A stretch of DNA of 64,000 bases from Flavobacteriales bacterium (GTDB lineage: Bacteria; Bacteroidota; Bacteroidia; Flavobacteriales_F; PHOS-HE28): positions 62,001 through 126,000 of the forward strand of contig JADJCS010000009.1 in the NCBI GenBank assembly GCA_016703105.1, written 5' to 3'. Both the position numbers and the translations under genes were made by a program. Each line of letters begins with the position of its first letter. Positions within the stretch are counted from its first letter, which is position 1. The notes below the pieces were generated by a model. That model saw only the letters and a program-made list of their open reading frames with translations. It searched no databases and had not been told where the DNA came from. Below, piece after piece: positions 36,257 through 45,529 of the stretch.

Positions 36257-39031
36257 ATGCACGGCTCTATGTATTCACGCTCCCTGTTCCGATCAGCAGG
36301 CCTTGTGGCCGCCTGTTCCCTGCTCCCCCAGTTGCACGCCCAAGTGGTGATCAATGAAGTGAGCGGTGCGAACCTTGCCTCGTTCGCGGACAACAATGGC
36401 GAATACGAGGATTGGGTCGAACTGTTCAACACCGGTGCCGCACCCTTCGATCTCAGCGGATGGCACCTGAGCGATCGGCAGAACAACCCCACGAAGTGGC
36501 AATTCCCCGCTGGCAGCAGCGTACCGGCGAACGGCCGCATCATGGTTTTCCTCTCCGGCCGTGACATGGTCACTTTACCGCTTATCTACCATACCAGCTT
36601 CAAGCTGAGCCAGAGCACTGGCGAATGGGTGATCCTGGCCGATGCGGGCGGGGTGATCATGGACGACTACCAAATGCAGGCCACTAAAGAGGAGGGTAGC
36701 CGTGGTCGCACCACCGATGGTGCTGCCACGTGGTCGCTTTTCCCGACCGCCACCCCCAATGCTCCGAACGCCGGTTCCTCTCCGGACTACGAACCCAAGC
36801 CGCAATTCAGCCTGCCCGCTGGTTTCTATGCCGGTGCGCAGAGCGTTTCCATCACCGCACCTGGCGGTGGCGATATCCGCTACACGCTCGATGGTACGAC
36901 ACCCACAGCCACCAGCACGCTCTACGCGGGTCCGATCAACATCGCGGCCACCACGGCGGTACGGGCAGCTTGCTTCAGTGCTGCGCCCGGGGTGCCTTCC
37001 AGCTTCATTGAAACGAACACGTACTTCATTGGTGTCACGCATACCGTGGCTGTTTTCAGCATGGTGGGTGATGACATGGAAACCCTGCTTAACGGCAACG
37101 GCGGGATCGAACCGGTCAGCTCGCTCGAGTACTTCGGTCCGAACGGCGGCGTGCTGCGCGCCGAGGCGGTGGGCACCTCCGATGAGCACGGCCAGGATAG
37201 CTGGGCCTACGATCAGCGCGGCTTCGATTACGTGGTGCGCGACCAGTTCGGCTACAACGATGCGGTCCACTATCCCATCTTCCGCACCAAGGACCGCGAT
37301 TCGTACCAGCGGTTGATCATCAAGGCATGTGCGGGCGACAACTACGAGTTCGGTCCCGGGCAGCCCGCGCACATCCGTGATCCCTACGTGCAGGCCTTGA
37401 GCCAGGTGGGCGAGTTGAAGGTGGATGAGCGCAGCTACGAAGCGTGCGTGGTCTACGTGAACGGCCAGTACTGGGGGGTGTACGACGTTCGCGAGAAGGT
37501 GGACGATAACGACTTCACTGAGTACTACTATGGCCAGGACGAGTACGATATCCAGATGATCAAGACCTGGGGCGGCACCTGGAGCGAGTACGGTGGTGCG
37601 CAGGCCCAGACCGATTGGGCCAGCCTGTTGAACTACATCAACACCAACAACATGGGCGACCCCACGGCCTTCGCCTATGTGGATAGCCTTTACAACTGGC
37701 AGAGCCTGATCGATTACTTCTGCCTGAACAGCTATACCGTTTGCGCCGACTGGCTGAATTGGAACACCGGTTGGTGGCGGGGAATGAACCCTGCCGGGGA
37801 CAAGCAGAAGTGGCGCTACATTCTCTGGGACATGGACGCGACCTTCGGGCACTACGCGAACTTCACGGGGATCCCCGACCAGAGCCCGAACGCGGATCCA
37901 TGCACGGTGGAAGACCTGGGGGATCCAGGAGGACAGGGGCATACCGTGATACTCTCGAAACTGATCCAAGAGAACCAGATGGTACACGACTACTATGTGA
38001 ACCGGTACATCGATCTGGGCAACACGCTTTTCAATTGCGATTTCATGATCCCCTTCCTGGACAGCTTGGTGGGCGTGATCACCCCGGAGATGACCATGCA
38101 GGTGGCCCGGTGGGGGGGCAGTGTTGCCGACTGGCAGAACAACGTGCAAGTGATGCGGGACTATATCGAGACACGCTGCGTCACCATCGAGAGCGGCCTG
38201 GTGGATTGCTACGATCTGAACGGTCCGCACGATGTGCAGTTCGATGTGTATCCGCCGCTGAGCGGCAAGATCCAGGTGAATTCGCAAGTGCTTCCGAACT
38301 ATCCGTTCAATGGCACCTACTACGGCGGTATCACCACCACGCTCGCCCCCTTGCCCGAACCCGGTTGGGCCTTCAGCCATTGGACCATCCAGAACGATAC
38401 CATCCTGCCCAGCCTGAACGATAGTCTGGTCACTTTGACCACGGACACTTCGGACGTGATCGTAGCGCACTTCCTGCCACCGATCTCCTACGAGGTGATG
38501 CTCGATGTAGAGCCGCGCAACTCCGGCCGCATCGAGTTCGATGGAACCGTTTACACCGACTTCCCCACCTATGTGGCCGTGCCCGAAGGAGTGGCCAAGG
38601 CCGTGAAGGTGCTGCCTGCGGAGTTCTATGATTTCGCCTATTGGGACATCAAGAACAACTATCCCAACCCGGCCGATACCACCGTGACCGATATCAGCAT
38701 CACCTTCTTCAGTAGTGATACGATCATCGCCAACCTGAAGCCGCAGGACTACGCCTACTTCGTGCCCAATTCCTTCTCCCCGAACGGCGACGGCATCAAC
38801 GATGAGTGGCGCCCATGGGGCAATGTGATCGATCTCGAGACCTTCGACCTGAAGGTGTTCGACCGGTGGGGCCAGCTCATGATGGAGTCGAAAGACCCCA
38901 ACCTGCCCTGGGATGGCAGCGATGGCAGCGGCACGGTTCGGGACGGTGTCTACACCTACCGCGCATACGTGATCGAAGGCATCACCAAAGAGCGCCACGA
39001 ACTCTTCGGGCACGTTACCGTTTTCAAGTAA
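36257..39031 (+). CDS. CotH-kinase/LTD surface protein with T9SS type B (gliding-associated) C-terminus
   Basis: A secreted multidomain protein of 924 residues, uninterrupted. Signal peptide ends near LPQLHAQ. A lamin-tail domain follows (about 31-140; VINEVSGANLASFADNNGEY, EDWVELFNTG), then a chitobiase-type C-terminal domain (~195-265; RYTLDGTTPTATSTLYAG). A CotH-like kinase domain (~270-610) contains GVYDVREKVDDNDF and KWRYILWDMDATFG, matching the metal-binding core of spore-coat protein kinases. Two divergent InlB B-repeat-like modules come next (GWAFSHWTI; FYDFAYWDI). The end YFVPNSFSPNGDGINDEW ... VFDRWGQLMM is the gliding-motility-associated T9SS type B domain. Possible extracellular protein phosphorylation is inferred; adhesion is equally likely. 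A terminator follows. Confidence 0.92.
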   Translation: MHGSMYSRSLFRSAGLVAACSLLPQLHAQVVINEVSGANLASFADNNGEYEDWVELFNTGAAPFDLSGWHLSDRQNNPTKWQFPAGSSVPANGRIMVFLSGRDMVTLPLIYHTSFKLSQSTGEWVILADAGGVIMDDYQMQATKEEGSRGRTTDGAATWSLFPTATPNAPNAGSSPDYEPKPQFSLPAGFYAGAQSVSITAPGGGDIRYTLDGTTPTATSTLYAGPINIAATTAVRAACFSAAPGVPSSFIETNTYFIGVTHTVAVFSMVGDDMETLLNGNGGIEPVSSLEYFGPNGGVLRAEAVGTSDEHGQDSWAYDQRGFDYVVRDQFGYNDAVHYPIFRTKDRDSYQRLIIKACAGDNYEFGPGQPAHIRDPYVQALSQVGELKVDERSYEACVVYVNGQYWGVYDVREKVDDNDFTEYYYGQDEYDIQMIKTWGGTWSEYGGAQAQTDWASLLNYINTNNMGDPTAFAYVDSLYNWQSLIDYFCLNSYTVCADWLNWNTGWWRGMNPAGDKQKWRYILWDMDATFGHYANFTGIPDQSPNADPCTVEDLGDPGGQGHTVILSKLIQENQMVHDYYVNRYIDLGNTLFNCDFMIPFLDSLVGVITPEMTMQVARWGGSVADWQNNVQVMRDYIETRCVTIESGLVDCYDLNGPHDVQFDVYPPLSGKIQVNSQVLPNYPFNGTYYGGITTTLAPLPEPGWAFSHWTIQNDTILPSLNDSLVTLTTDTSDVIVAHFLPPISYEVMLDVEPRNSGRIEFDGTVYTDFPTYVAVPEGVAKAVKVLPAEFYDFAYWDIKNNYPNPADTTVTDISITFFSSDTIIANLKPQDYAYFVPNSFSPNGDGINDEWRPWGNVIDLETFDLKVFDRWGQLMMESKDPNLPWDGSDGSGTVRDGVYTYRAYVIEGITKERHELFGHVTVFK

Positions 39032-39051
39032 CCCACCCGATCACCAACAGG

Positions 39052-39081
39052 AAGCCCTCGGTCGAGACCGGGGGCTTTTCC
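39052..39081 (+). terminator. Intrinsic terminator
   Basis: Stem AAGCCCTCGGTC / ACCGGGGGCTT with a small GAG-type loop and a TTTTCCTTTCC tail, 20 bp after the CotH gene stop. Confidence 0.85.
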
Positions 39082-39116
39082 TTTCCTGCCAGTGGGTTGG
39101 GATGAATTGTTCAGAT

Positions 39117-39124
39117 TATTTTCG
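39117..39124 (+). promoter_or_regulatory. Probable promoter: TTG at 39097 and -7 element TATTTTCG
   Basis: TATTTTCG with a TTG about 17 bp upstream lies in the AT-rich gap after the terminator, 61 bp before the DUF4397 gene start. Confidence 0.45.
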
Positions 39125-39185
39125 CACCTGTTGAACAAAATGACACCCACCTTGTTCTCCATGTCCTAACCTCAAACACCGAACA

Positions 39186-42100
39186 ATGTCACGAACACTT
39201 TCTCTGGGATTCTTAGCCGCATTAGCGGCCAGTCCCGCTCTCGCGCAAACCGCGCGCGTGCAGGTCATTCACAACTGCGCTGATGCCGCCGCTTCGGTGG
39301 TGGATGTGTGGTTGGACAACACGCTGCTTATCGACGACTTCGCTTTCCGCACGGCCAGTCCCTTCGTGGATGCCCCTGCGGGAACACAGTTCACCGTAGG
39401 CATCGCGCCAAGTAACAGCACCAGCGCTGTGGAATCCATTTTCACGCAGGACTTCACCCTTGCCGACGGGGAGACCTATGTGGTCGTAGCCAGTGGTATC
39501 GTTAGCGCGACCGGATACACCCCGCTCACTCCGTTCAGTTTGGAAGTGTTCGATCAAGGGCAGGAGGCCGCTATGATGGGCACCAATACGGATGTGCTCG
39601 TGCTGCACGGCAGTACCGATGCACCCACCGTGGATGTCTACGAGAGTGCCGTCCTGAACGCCACCGCAGTGAACGATGCTTCCTACGGTGACTTCGCAGG
39701 CTACCTCGCACTCCCTACTGCGGACTACACGGTCCAAATTCGCACTGCGGACAATAGCACCATCGTGGCCGCCTACAGCGCCCCGCTGCAAACGCTTAGC
39801 CTCAACGGCGCAGCCATCACGGTACTCGCCAGCGGATTCCTCGATCCAAGCGTGAACAGCGTTGGGCCCGCGTTCGGCCTATGGGCCGCTACCGCAGCAG
39901 GTGGTGCCCTGGTAGAACTCCCCAGTGCCTCGATCCCCATCGCCCGCGCGCAGGTGATCCATAACTCCGCTGATGCCGCCGCGGCCCAAGTGGATGTGTA
40001 CTTGAACGGCGGCCTCCTGTTGGACAACTTCGCCTTCCGCACCGCCACACCATTCGTCGACCTGCAAGCAGGAGTGGACCTCGAAGTGGCTATTGCGCCA
40101 AGCACCAGCACCAGCGTGAACGATGCGATCGCGACTTTCCCCTACAACCTCGCAGCCGGTGAGACCTACACCCTGGTGGCGAACGGTATCGTGAGCGGTA
40201 CCGGTTATATGCCCAACCAACCCTTTGGCATCGACGTGTTCGCCGGTTCCCGCGAAACAGCGACGTCCGGTCCCGCGAATACGGATATCCTGGTATGCCA
40301 CGGAAGCACCGATGCCCCTGTGGTGGACGTGAACGAAGTACTCGTGCTGGGTGGTGCGACCCTTGTGGATGACATCGCCTATGGAGAATACCAAGGCTAC
40401 GTGGAAGCACCCACCGCGGACTACGCATTGCAGATCACCGCAGGCGGCAACCCCGTGGTGACGTATCAAGCGCCGCTCGCTACGCTGAACCTGGATGGCG
40501 CCGCCATCACCGTGCTGGCCAGCGGCTTCCTCGATCCTTCAATGAACAGCAATGGTGCGGCCTTTGGCCTTTGGGTGGCATTGCCAGCGGGTGGTCCGCT
40601 GGTTGAGTTGCCCGAGTTGGTGGGAGGTGGCACAGCCCGCGTGCAAGTGATCCACAACAGCGCCGACCTGGCTGCTGCGGTAGTGGATGTATACCTGGAC
40701 AACACCTTGCTGCTGGACGATTTCGCTTTCCGGACGGCCAGTCCTTTTGTGGATGCACCCGCCGGTACCCCGTTCGTGGTGGGCGTCGCTCCGGGCAATA
40801 GCACCAGCGCTGCCGATGCGATATACACGGAAACCTTCACCCTCGCCGATGGTGAGACCTATGTGATCGTGGCGAGCGGGATCGTTAGCGCAACCGGTTA
40901 CGCGCCCCTCACCCCCTTCAGCTTGGAGGTGTTCGACCAGGGCCGCGAGAGCGCTGGCCTTCCGGCCAATACCGATCTGCTCGTATTCCACGGAAGCACC
41001 GATGCCCCCACTGTGGATGTGTACGAAGCTGGTGTGCTTAATGTGACCGCGGTGAACGATGCATCTTACGGCGATTTCGCCGGTTACCTCGAGCTCCCCA
41101 CCGACGACTACACGGTGCAGGTGCGCACTGCTGATAACAGCACGGTGGTAGCCGCCTACAGCGCCCCATTGCAAACACTTAGCCTGAACGGAGCCGCCAT
41201 CACGGTGCTCGCCAGTGGCTTCCTCGATCCTGCACAGAACAGCAATGGTCCGGGCTTCGGTCTCTGGGTGGCTCTGGCCGCGGGCGGGCCGCTCGTGGAA
41301 CTGCCGAGCGCAGCGATCCCCGGTGCACGCCTCCAGGTGATCCACAACAGTGCCGACCTCGCCGCTGCCGAAGTGGACGTTTACCTGAACGGCGCTTTAC
41401 TGCTGGATGATTTCGCCTTCCGCACCGCTACCCCCTTTGTCGATGTGCAAGCCGGTACCGACCTCAGCGTAGCTATCGCTCCAGGCAACAGCACCAGCGT
41501 GGCCGATGCCATCGCCACCTTCCCGTTCAACCTGGCGACCGATGGGAAGTACATCGTGGTAGCCAACGGGATCGTGAGCACGAACGGGTATTCCCCGAAC
41601 CCCGGCTTTGACCTCTTCGCTTATGCGCCTGCACGCGAAAGCGCCACTTCAGGGGCCAACAACACAGATATCCTCGTATTCCACGGCTGCACCGATGCTC
41701 CGGCCGTGGATGTGAACGAGACCGCTCTGCTCGGCGGTGCCACGTTGGTGAACGCCATCGAGTACGGTGAGTTCAGCAGCTACCTGGAGCCACCTACGAA
41801 CGATTACGTGCTGCAAGTGACGGATGGTACCACACCGCTGGTGAGTTACCAGGCACCCTTGGCGACCTTGAACCTCGAAGGTGACGCGATCACCGTCCTT
41901 GCCAGTGGTTTCCTTAACCCCGCAGTTAACAGCAATGGTCCTGGCTTCGGCCTCTGGGTGGCCCTTGCCGCTGGTGGGAATTTGGTGGAACTGCCGGTGT
42001 TCACCGGTATGGCAGAGCAGGGTCTCTTCGCAGGTAGCAGCCTGTGGCCGAACCCCGCCACGAATGAAGTGAACGTGTTCGTGCCTGCCCTCGGCGACGC

Positions 42101-42278
42101 GCAAGTGGAAGTCGAACTGCTCGATGCCGCTGGCCGGGTGGTGCGTTCCTTCGGTGCTGTGGCGCGTGGTAACGACCGCGTGATCATCGGTACCTCGGAC
42201 CTCAGCGCGGGCCGCTACTCGATCCGCTTGAGCGGAGCGGGTAGCCGAATCATTTTGCCCTTGAGCGTGGTGCGCTGA
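39186..42278 (+). CDS. Secreted DUF4397 tandem-repeat protein with T9SS type A domain
   Basis: A surface or secreted protein of 1030 residues. Signal peptide LGFLAALAASPALAQ. Four tandem units of about 230 residues start near residues 22, 252, 482 and 712, each opening with ARVQVIHNSAD-like sequence and containing two DUF4397 beta-sandwich halves (DVYLDNTLLLDDFAFRTA; LVFHGSTDAPTVDVYE). Units 1 and 3 are close copies, as are 2 and 4, so the gene arose by doubling a two-unit block. The final ~90 residues are a T9SS type A sorting domain (SLWPNPATNEVNVFVP, LSAGRYSIRL). Strongly Asp/Ala/Thr-rich with almost no Lys, as in extracellular adhesins. Ligand unknown. No frameshift over 3.1 kb despite the repeats. 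Confidence 0.93.
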   Translation: MSRTLSLGFLAALAASPALAQTARVQVIHNCADAAASVVDVWLDNTLLIDDFAFRTASPFVDAPAGTQFTVGIAPSNSTSAVESIFTQDFTLADGETYVVVASGIVSATGYTPLTPFSLEVFDQGQEAAMMGTNTDVLVLHGSTDAPTVDVYESAVLNATAVNDASYGDFAGYLALPTADYTVQIRTADNSTIVAAYSAPLQTLSLNGAAITVLASGFLDPSVNSVGPAFGLWAATAAGGALVELPSASIPIARAQVIHNSADAAAAQVDVYLNGGLLLDNFAFRTATPFVDLQAGVDLEVAIAPSTSTSVNDAIATFPYNLAAGETYTLVANGIVSGTGYMPNQPFGIDVFAGSRETATSGPANTDILVCHGSTDAPVVDVNEVLVLGGATLVDDIAYGEYQGYVEAPTADYALQITAGGNPVVTYQAPLATLNLDGAAITVLASGFLDPSMNSNGAAFGLWVALPAGGPLVELPELVGGGTARVQVIHNSADLAAAVVDVYLDNTLLLDDFAFRTASPFVDAPAGTPFVVGVAPGNSTSAADAIYTETFTLADGETYVIVASGIVSATGYAPLTPFSLEVFDQGRESAGLPANTDLLVFHGSTDAPTVDVYEAGVLNVTAVNDASYGDFAGYLELPTDDYTVQVRTADNSTVVAAYSAPLQTLSLNGAAITVLASGFLDPAQNSNGPGFGLWVALAAGGPLVELPSAAIPGARLQVIHNSADLAAAEVDVYLNGALLLDDFAFRTATPFVDVQAGTDLSVAIAPGNSTSVADAIATFPFNLATDGKYIVVANGIVSTNGYSPNPGFDLFAYAPARESATSGANNTDILVFHGCTDAPAVDVNETALLGGATLVNAIEYGEFSSYLEPPTNDYVLQVTDGTTPLVSYQAPLATLNLEGDAITVLASGFLNPAVNSNGPGFGLWVALAAGGNLVELPVFTGMAEQGLFAGSSLWPNPATNEVNVFVPALGDAQVEVELLDAAGRVVRSFGAVARGNDRVIIGTSDLSAGRYSIRLSGAGSRIILPLSVVR

Positions 42279-42295
42279 TCCTATTGGCTCTGAGT

Positions 42296-42328
42296 GGGAG
42301 GCCTTCTTCGGAGGGCCTCCCGCCTTTG
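42296..42328 (+). terminator. Intrinsic terminator
   Basis: Stem GGGAGGCC / GGCCTCCC with a TTCTTCGGAG loop, followed by GCCTTT. It is 17 bp after the DUF4397 gene; the T tract is short. Confidence 0.65.
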
Positions 42329-42405
42329 GGCCTGAACCAAATCCTTGTTGGTCTGCTCTCCACTTCGATCCACATCACCGGACCTTACCTGGGCCGGAAG
42401 CTCGC

Positions 42406-43337
42406 ATGCTTGATAGTCCTTTCCGCAGCCGTTTCCAGATCCGCGACCTCGAGGAGTTCTCCGGTGTGAAAGCCCACACCATCCGGATCTGGGAGAAACG
42501 CTACGGCCTTCTTCGTCCGGAGCGGACACTCACCAATATCCGGACCTACGGATTGGAGGAGTTGAAGAACCTTCTGAACGTGGCCTACCTGAACAGGCAT
42601 GGCCATAAGATCAGCCGATCGCTAAGCTCAGCCAGTTGGACCGCGAGCGTTTGGTGAGGGACACCGCGCAAGAGCAGAACGACCTTGGTGACGCATTGAC
42701 CGGGTTGAAAATGTCCATGCTTGGTTTTGATGAGGCGCAATTCGACAGCATCTGCGATCGATATCGCCAAGCTTCCGGGTTCCGCGCTGTGGTGGAAGAC
42801 CTGTTCGTACCCCTGTTGGAGCACATCGGACTTTTGTGGCAGACCAGTTCCATCTGCCCCTCCCATGAACATTTCGTGAGCAACCTCGTCCGGCAAAAGA
42901 TCAGTGCGGAGATCGACGCGTTGCCTCCGATCCCAACCACCTCCGATCCCATCGTGGTACTCTTCCTTCCGGAGCACGAGATCCATGAACTGGGCTTGCT
43001 TTATGTCGCTTATGTGTTGCGTTCGTTGGGTCGAAGGGCGATCTATCTTGGGCAGAGCGTGCCCATGGCCGACCTGGCGCAGGTCAGCGGAACGTGTTCC
43101 CAGCGGCTCATCTTCATCAGCTTCGTCACCGCCTTTCCAGCGATGGATGAACTGATCCCCTATGCGAACCGGTTCCGGGAGCTTGTGCCGAAGGAGCGCT
43201 GTGCGCTCTGGCTGTGCGGAGGTCAAATAGCACGTCTGGGCGATGCCCCCTGGCCCGAAGGGGTTCGTGCGTTCACGCACATCCGGGAGCTGCTCCAAGA
43301 ATTGGAAGCCTCCGCCACGGGCGGTGCCGAACGGTAA
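42406..43337 (+). CDS. MerR-type regulator with cobalamin-binding domain, CarH/LitR-like (frameshifted)
   Basis: Predicted B12-dependent, possibly light-responsive transcription repressor, about 310 residues. The N-terminal MerR helix-turn-helix (residues ~10-65) reads GVKAHTIRIWEKRYGLLRPER. One base is missing near 42616, after HGHKIS; the frame resumes as IAKLSQLDRERLV. The middle four-helix cap holds a Trp-x9-Glu-His pattern (LLWQTSSICPSHEH) matching CarH residues that cap adenosylcobalamin. The Rossmann-like domain has EIHELG, a variant of the DxHxxG motif supplying the lower-axial His. These features favour AdoCbl-based light sensing; the usual targets are carotenoid or photolyase genes, none of which is visible here. 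The downstream MORN lipoprotein has its own -7-like element. Regulator class is secure; light response is inferred. Confidence 0.88.
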
Positions 43338-43342
43338 TTTGG
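43335..43342 (+). promoter_or_regulatory. -7-like promoter element TAATTTGG
   Basis: TAATTTGG overlaps the end of the B12-regulator gene and ends 5 bp before ATG 43348, supporting that start for the MORN lipoprotein and independent transcription. Confidence 0.5.
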
Positions 43343-43347
43343 CCGGG

Positions 43348-44013
43348 ATGCGCAGCCATCCCTCCCTCTCGTTCGGAGCACTATTGGCGTGCAGTGGTGC
43401 CATGCTGTTGTTCGTGTGCATGGCGGTGTCGTGCAACGACGTTCCCAGCAACCGGATCGTTCAACAGGAGGATGCCCGTACCCTGGCCGTGGTATCCCTG
43501 CGGAACGGGAGCAAGGATGGTCCGGCCCGGTTGCTCGATGGAACAGGTAACGTGCGAAAGGAGGGGCATTACGTGCGGGACCACAAGGAAGGGCAGTGGA
43601 GGACCTATGATCCGCAGGGCAAGATGCTGGAAGTGCTCTGGTACCATGAGGGAACGTTGCATGGTACCTGCACCACTTTTTCGGCCGACGGGAACGTTGT
43701 GCGCGCTGTGAACTACGCCGGTGGTGTGCTCCACGGTGCGTTCGGAACGTACCATCCGGATGGTAGCATCGCGCTGCGATGCATCTACGCGAACGGCTCG
43801 CTGAACGGACATTACTTCGCGCAGTCCTGGACCGACTCCCTGTTGCGTGGACCGATCACGGAGTGTTGGTATGAGCACGGTCACCGCGAAGGGATATGGA
43901 CGCGCCGATATGGGAACGGACAAACCTCCGTGGTGGGCATACGGCATCGGGACGTGCAGGACGGTGTATGGCGGTACTGGGACCGTGCAGGGAATTTGAA
44001 ACGCATCGGGTAG
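43348..44013 (+). CDS. MORN-repeat lipoprotein (YwqK-like)
   Basis: An exported protein of 221 residues. ATG 43348 follows a -7 element and gives a lipoprotein signal (LLFVCMAVSCND; Cys about residue 29). The mature part has at least five MORN/YwqK-type repeats of the form GxWxxYxxxGxxxxxxxY (EGQWRTYDPQGKMLEVLWYH; GAFGTYHPDGSIALRCIY; GIWTRRYGNGQTSV; GVWRYWDRAGNLKRI). Such proteins sit at the membrane or cell surface, and some act as antitoxin-like or scaffold proteins; no reaction is implied. Its stop is 3 bp from the stop of the converging GlcD gene, leaving no room for a terminator between them. Confidence 0.85.
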   Translation: MRSHPSLSFGALLACSGAMLLFVCMAVSCNDVPSNRIVQQEDARTLAVVSLRNGSKDGPARLLDGTGNVRKEGHYVRDHKEGQWRTYDPQGKMLEVLWYHEGTLHGTCTTFSADGNVVRAVNYAGGVLHGAFGTYHPDGSIALRCIYANGSLNGHYFAQSWTDSLLRGPITECWYEHGHREGIWTRRYGNGQTSVVGIRHRDVQDGVWRYWDRAGNLKRIG

Positions 44014-44016
44014 CGT

Positions 44017-45405
44017 TCACGGGAACACCTTGCCCGGGTTCATGATCCCCAGCGGATCGAACGCACGTTTGATCGAACGCATCAGGTCCAGTTGCACCGT
44101 GTTGAAAGCGATGTCCATATAAGGTCGCTGCACCAGGCCAATGCCGTGTTCCCCGCTCAGGGTGCCGCCCAGGGAAACCGTCAGCTCGAAGATCTCCCGG
44201 ATCGCCTTCGGCAATTCGTTGGCCCAGAACGCATCGCTCAGATCCCCCTTCAGAATGTTGACGTGCAGGTTGCCATCGCCCGCATGCCCGTAGCACACAC
44301 TCCGGAAGCCGAACCGCGCACCGATGGCCTTCACTCCTGCGAGCAATCGGGGCAGTTCGTACCGTGGTACCACGGTATCCTCCTCCTTGTATACACTGTG
44401 CGCTTTTACGCTCACGGGAACACTTCGCCGCAGCTTCCATAGTGCGTCCTTCTCACTGCTGCTCTCCGCGAACAACACCTCGCCGCATCCGTGTTCTTCC
44501 ATCACGCGCAGGATCGTTCCGCAATCACGCATGAGTTCCTCCCCGTGGTTGCCATCGACCTCGATCAACAGGTAGGCCCCGGGACCCGTGGAGATCTGCG
44601 TCGGCAGACCTTCGGTGAAACGCATCGTCCAGGCGATGGCATCGCGCTCCATGAACTCCATGGCGCTCGGGTTGATCCCGGCTCGGAACACCGCGCTCAC
44701 CGCCTCGCATGCCCGTACCGCATCGCCGAAGGGTACCAACATCAAGCGGGTCTCCCGGGGCATGGGTACCAGCCGCAACACCGCTTTTGTGATGATCCCC
44801 AGCGTGCCTTCACTGCCCACGATAAGGCGGGTAAGGTCATAACCGGTGCTGTTCTTCAACGTGTTGGCACCGGTCTGGATCACCGACCCGTTCGGTAGAA
44901 CCACTTCCAGATTGAGCACCCAATCCCGGGTAACACCATACTTCACCGCTCTTGGGCCACCGGCGTTCTCCGCGAGATTCCCACCGATGGTACAACTGCC
45001 TTTGCTGCTCGGGTCGGGTGGGTAGTACAGTCCCTTGGCGGCCACCGCGTCCATGAGCACTTGGGTGATCACCCCGGGTTCCACGGTCACCTGCAGGTTG
45101 CGCTCATCAATGGCCACGATGGCGTTCATCCGGTCCAGTGAAAGGCCCACGCCCCCATGCACACAAAGCGCGCCTCCGCTCAAACCAGTTCGCCCGCCAA
45201 TGGGGGTTACCGGTACTTCGTGTTCAGCGCACAGGCGCACGGTGGCCGCTACTTCCGCCGTGTTCCGTGGCCGCACCACCACATCGGGCGGGTAGGAGAG
45301 GTCTTCGGTCTCGTCATGTCCGAAAGCTGTGCGTTCCTCTTTCCCGGTATGGATGATATCCGGTGGAAGTGTGCTTCGCAGGGCGGTCAGGAACGCATCG
45401 TGCAT
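44017..45405 (-). CDS. GlcD-type FAD-linked 2-hydroxyacid dehydrogenase
   Basis: Flavoprotein of the glycolate oxidase GlcD/D-lactate dehydrogenase family, 462 residues, oxidising a D-2-hydroxyacid to the keto acid and passing electrons to an acceptor. The PCMH-type FAD domain contains VTPIGGRTGLSGGALCVHGG, TVEPGVITQVL and CTIGGNLAENAGGPRAVKYG. The C-terminal domain has CYGHAGDGNLHVNIL and SGEHGIGLVQRPYM, the usual catalytic and FAD-contact His motifs. The last residues NPGKVFP are the family hallmark. No signal peptide. The iron-sulfur partner GlcF is not adjacent, so it may be a single-subunit D-lactate dehydrogenase type. It converges with the MORN gene. Confidence 0.95.
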   Translation of the reverse strand: MHDAFLTALRSTLPPDIIHTGKEERTAFGHDETEDLSYPPDVVVRPRNTAEVAATVRLCAEHEVPVTPIGGRTGLSGGALCVHGGVGLSLDRMNAIVAIDERNLQVTVEPGVITQVLMDAVAAKGLYYPPDPSSKGSCTIGGNLAENAGGPRAVKYGVTRDWVLNLEVVLPNGSVIQTGANTLKNSTGYDLTRLIVGSEGTLGIITKAVLRLVPMPRETRLMLVPFGDAVRACEAVSAVFRAGINPSAMEFMERDAIAWTMRFTEGLPTQISTGPGAYLLIEVDGNHGEELMRDCGTILRVMEEHGCGEVLFAESSSEKDALWKLRRSVPVSVKAHSVYKEEDTVVPRYELPRLLAGVKAIGARFGFRSVCYGHAGDGNLHVNILKGDLSDAFWANELPKAIREIFELTVSLGGTLSGEHGIGLVQRPYMDIAFNTVQLDLMRSIKRAFDPLGIMNPGKVFP

Positions 45406-45469
45406 CGTTTCCGAAGAGGGATGGGAGGGCGAATTTGCGCCATGCGCTTCTCCGATCGATCGGTGTGCG

Positions 45470-45477
45470 TAACTTTC
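45470..45477 (+). promoter_or_regulatory. -7-like promoter element TAACTTTC
   Basis: TAACTTTC, identical to the element before the CotH gene, lies 52 bp before ATG 45530. A second -7-like sequence (GAATTTGC, 45431-45438) lies further up but is followed by an ATG with no plausible gene. Confidence 0.4.
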
Positions 45478-45529
45478 TCAGGCCACCCGGGGGATAGTGC
45501 CCCCGTCTTCCCAACAGAACCCGATCGTC

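Noticed and set aside
36575..39013. An 812-codon minus-strand open frame opposite the CotH gene
   Set aside because: Shadow frame in GC-rich coding DNA; its His/Val/Arg-rich composition is unlike a real protein, and the plus gene has clear domains.
45441..45529. Short ORF starting at the ATG after GAATTTGC (45431-45438)
   Set aside because: It runs out of frame through the signal peptide of the 45530 gene with a His/Arg/Pro-rich nonsense composition.
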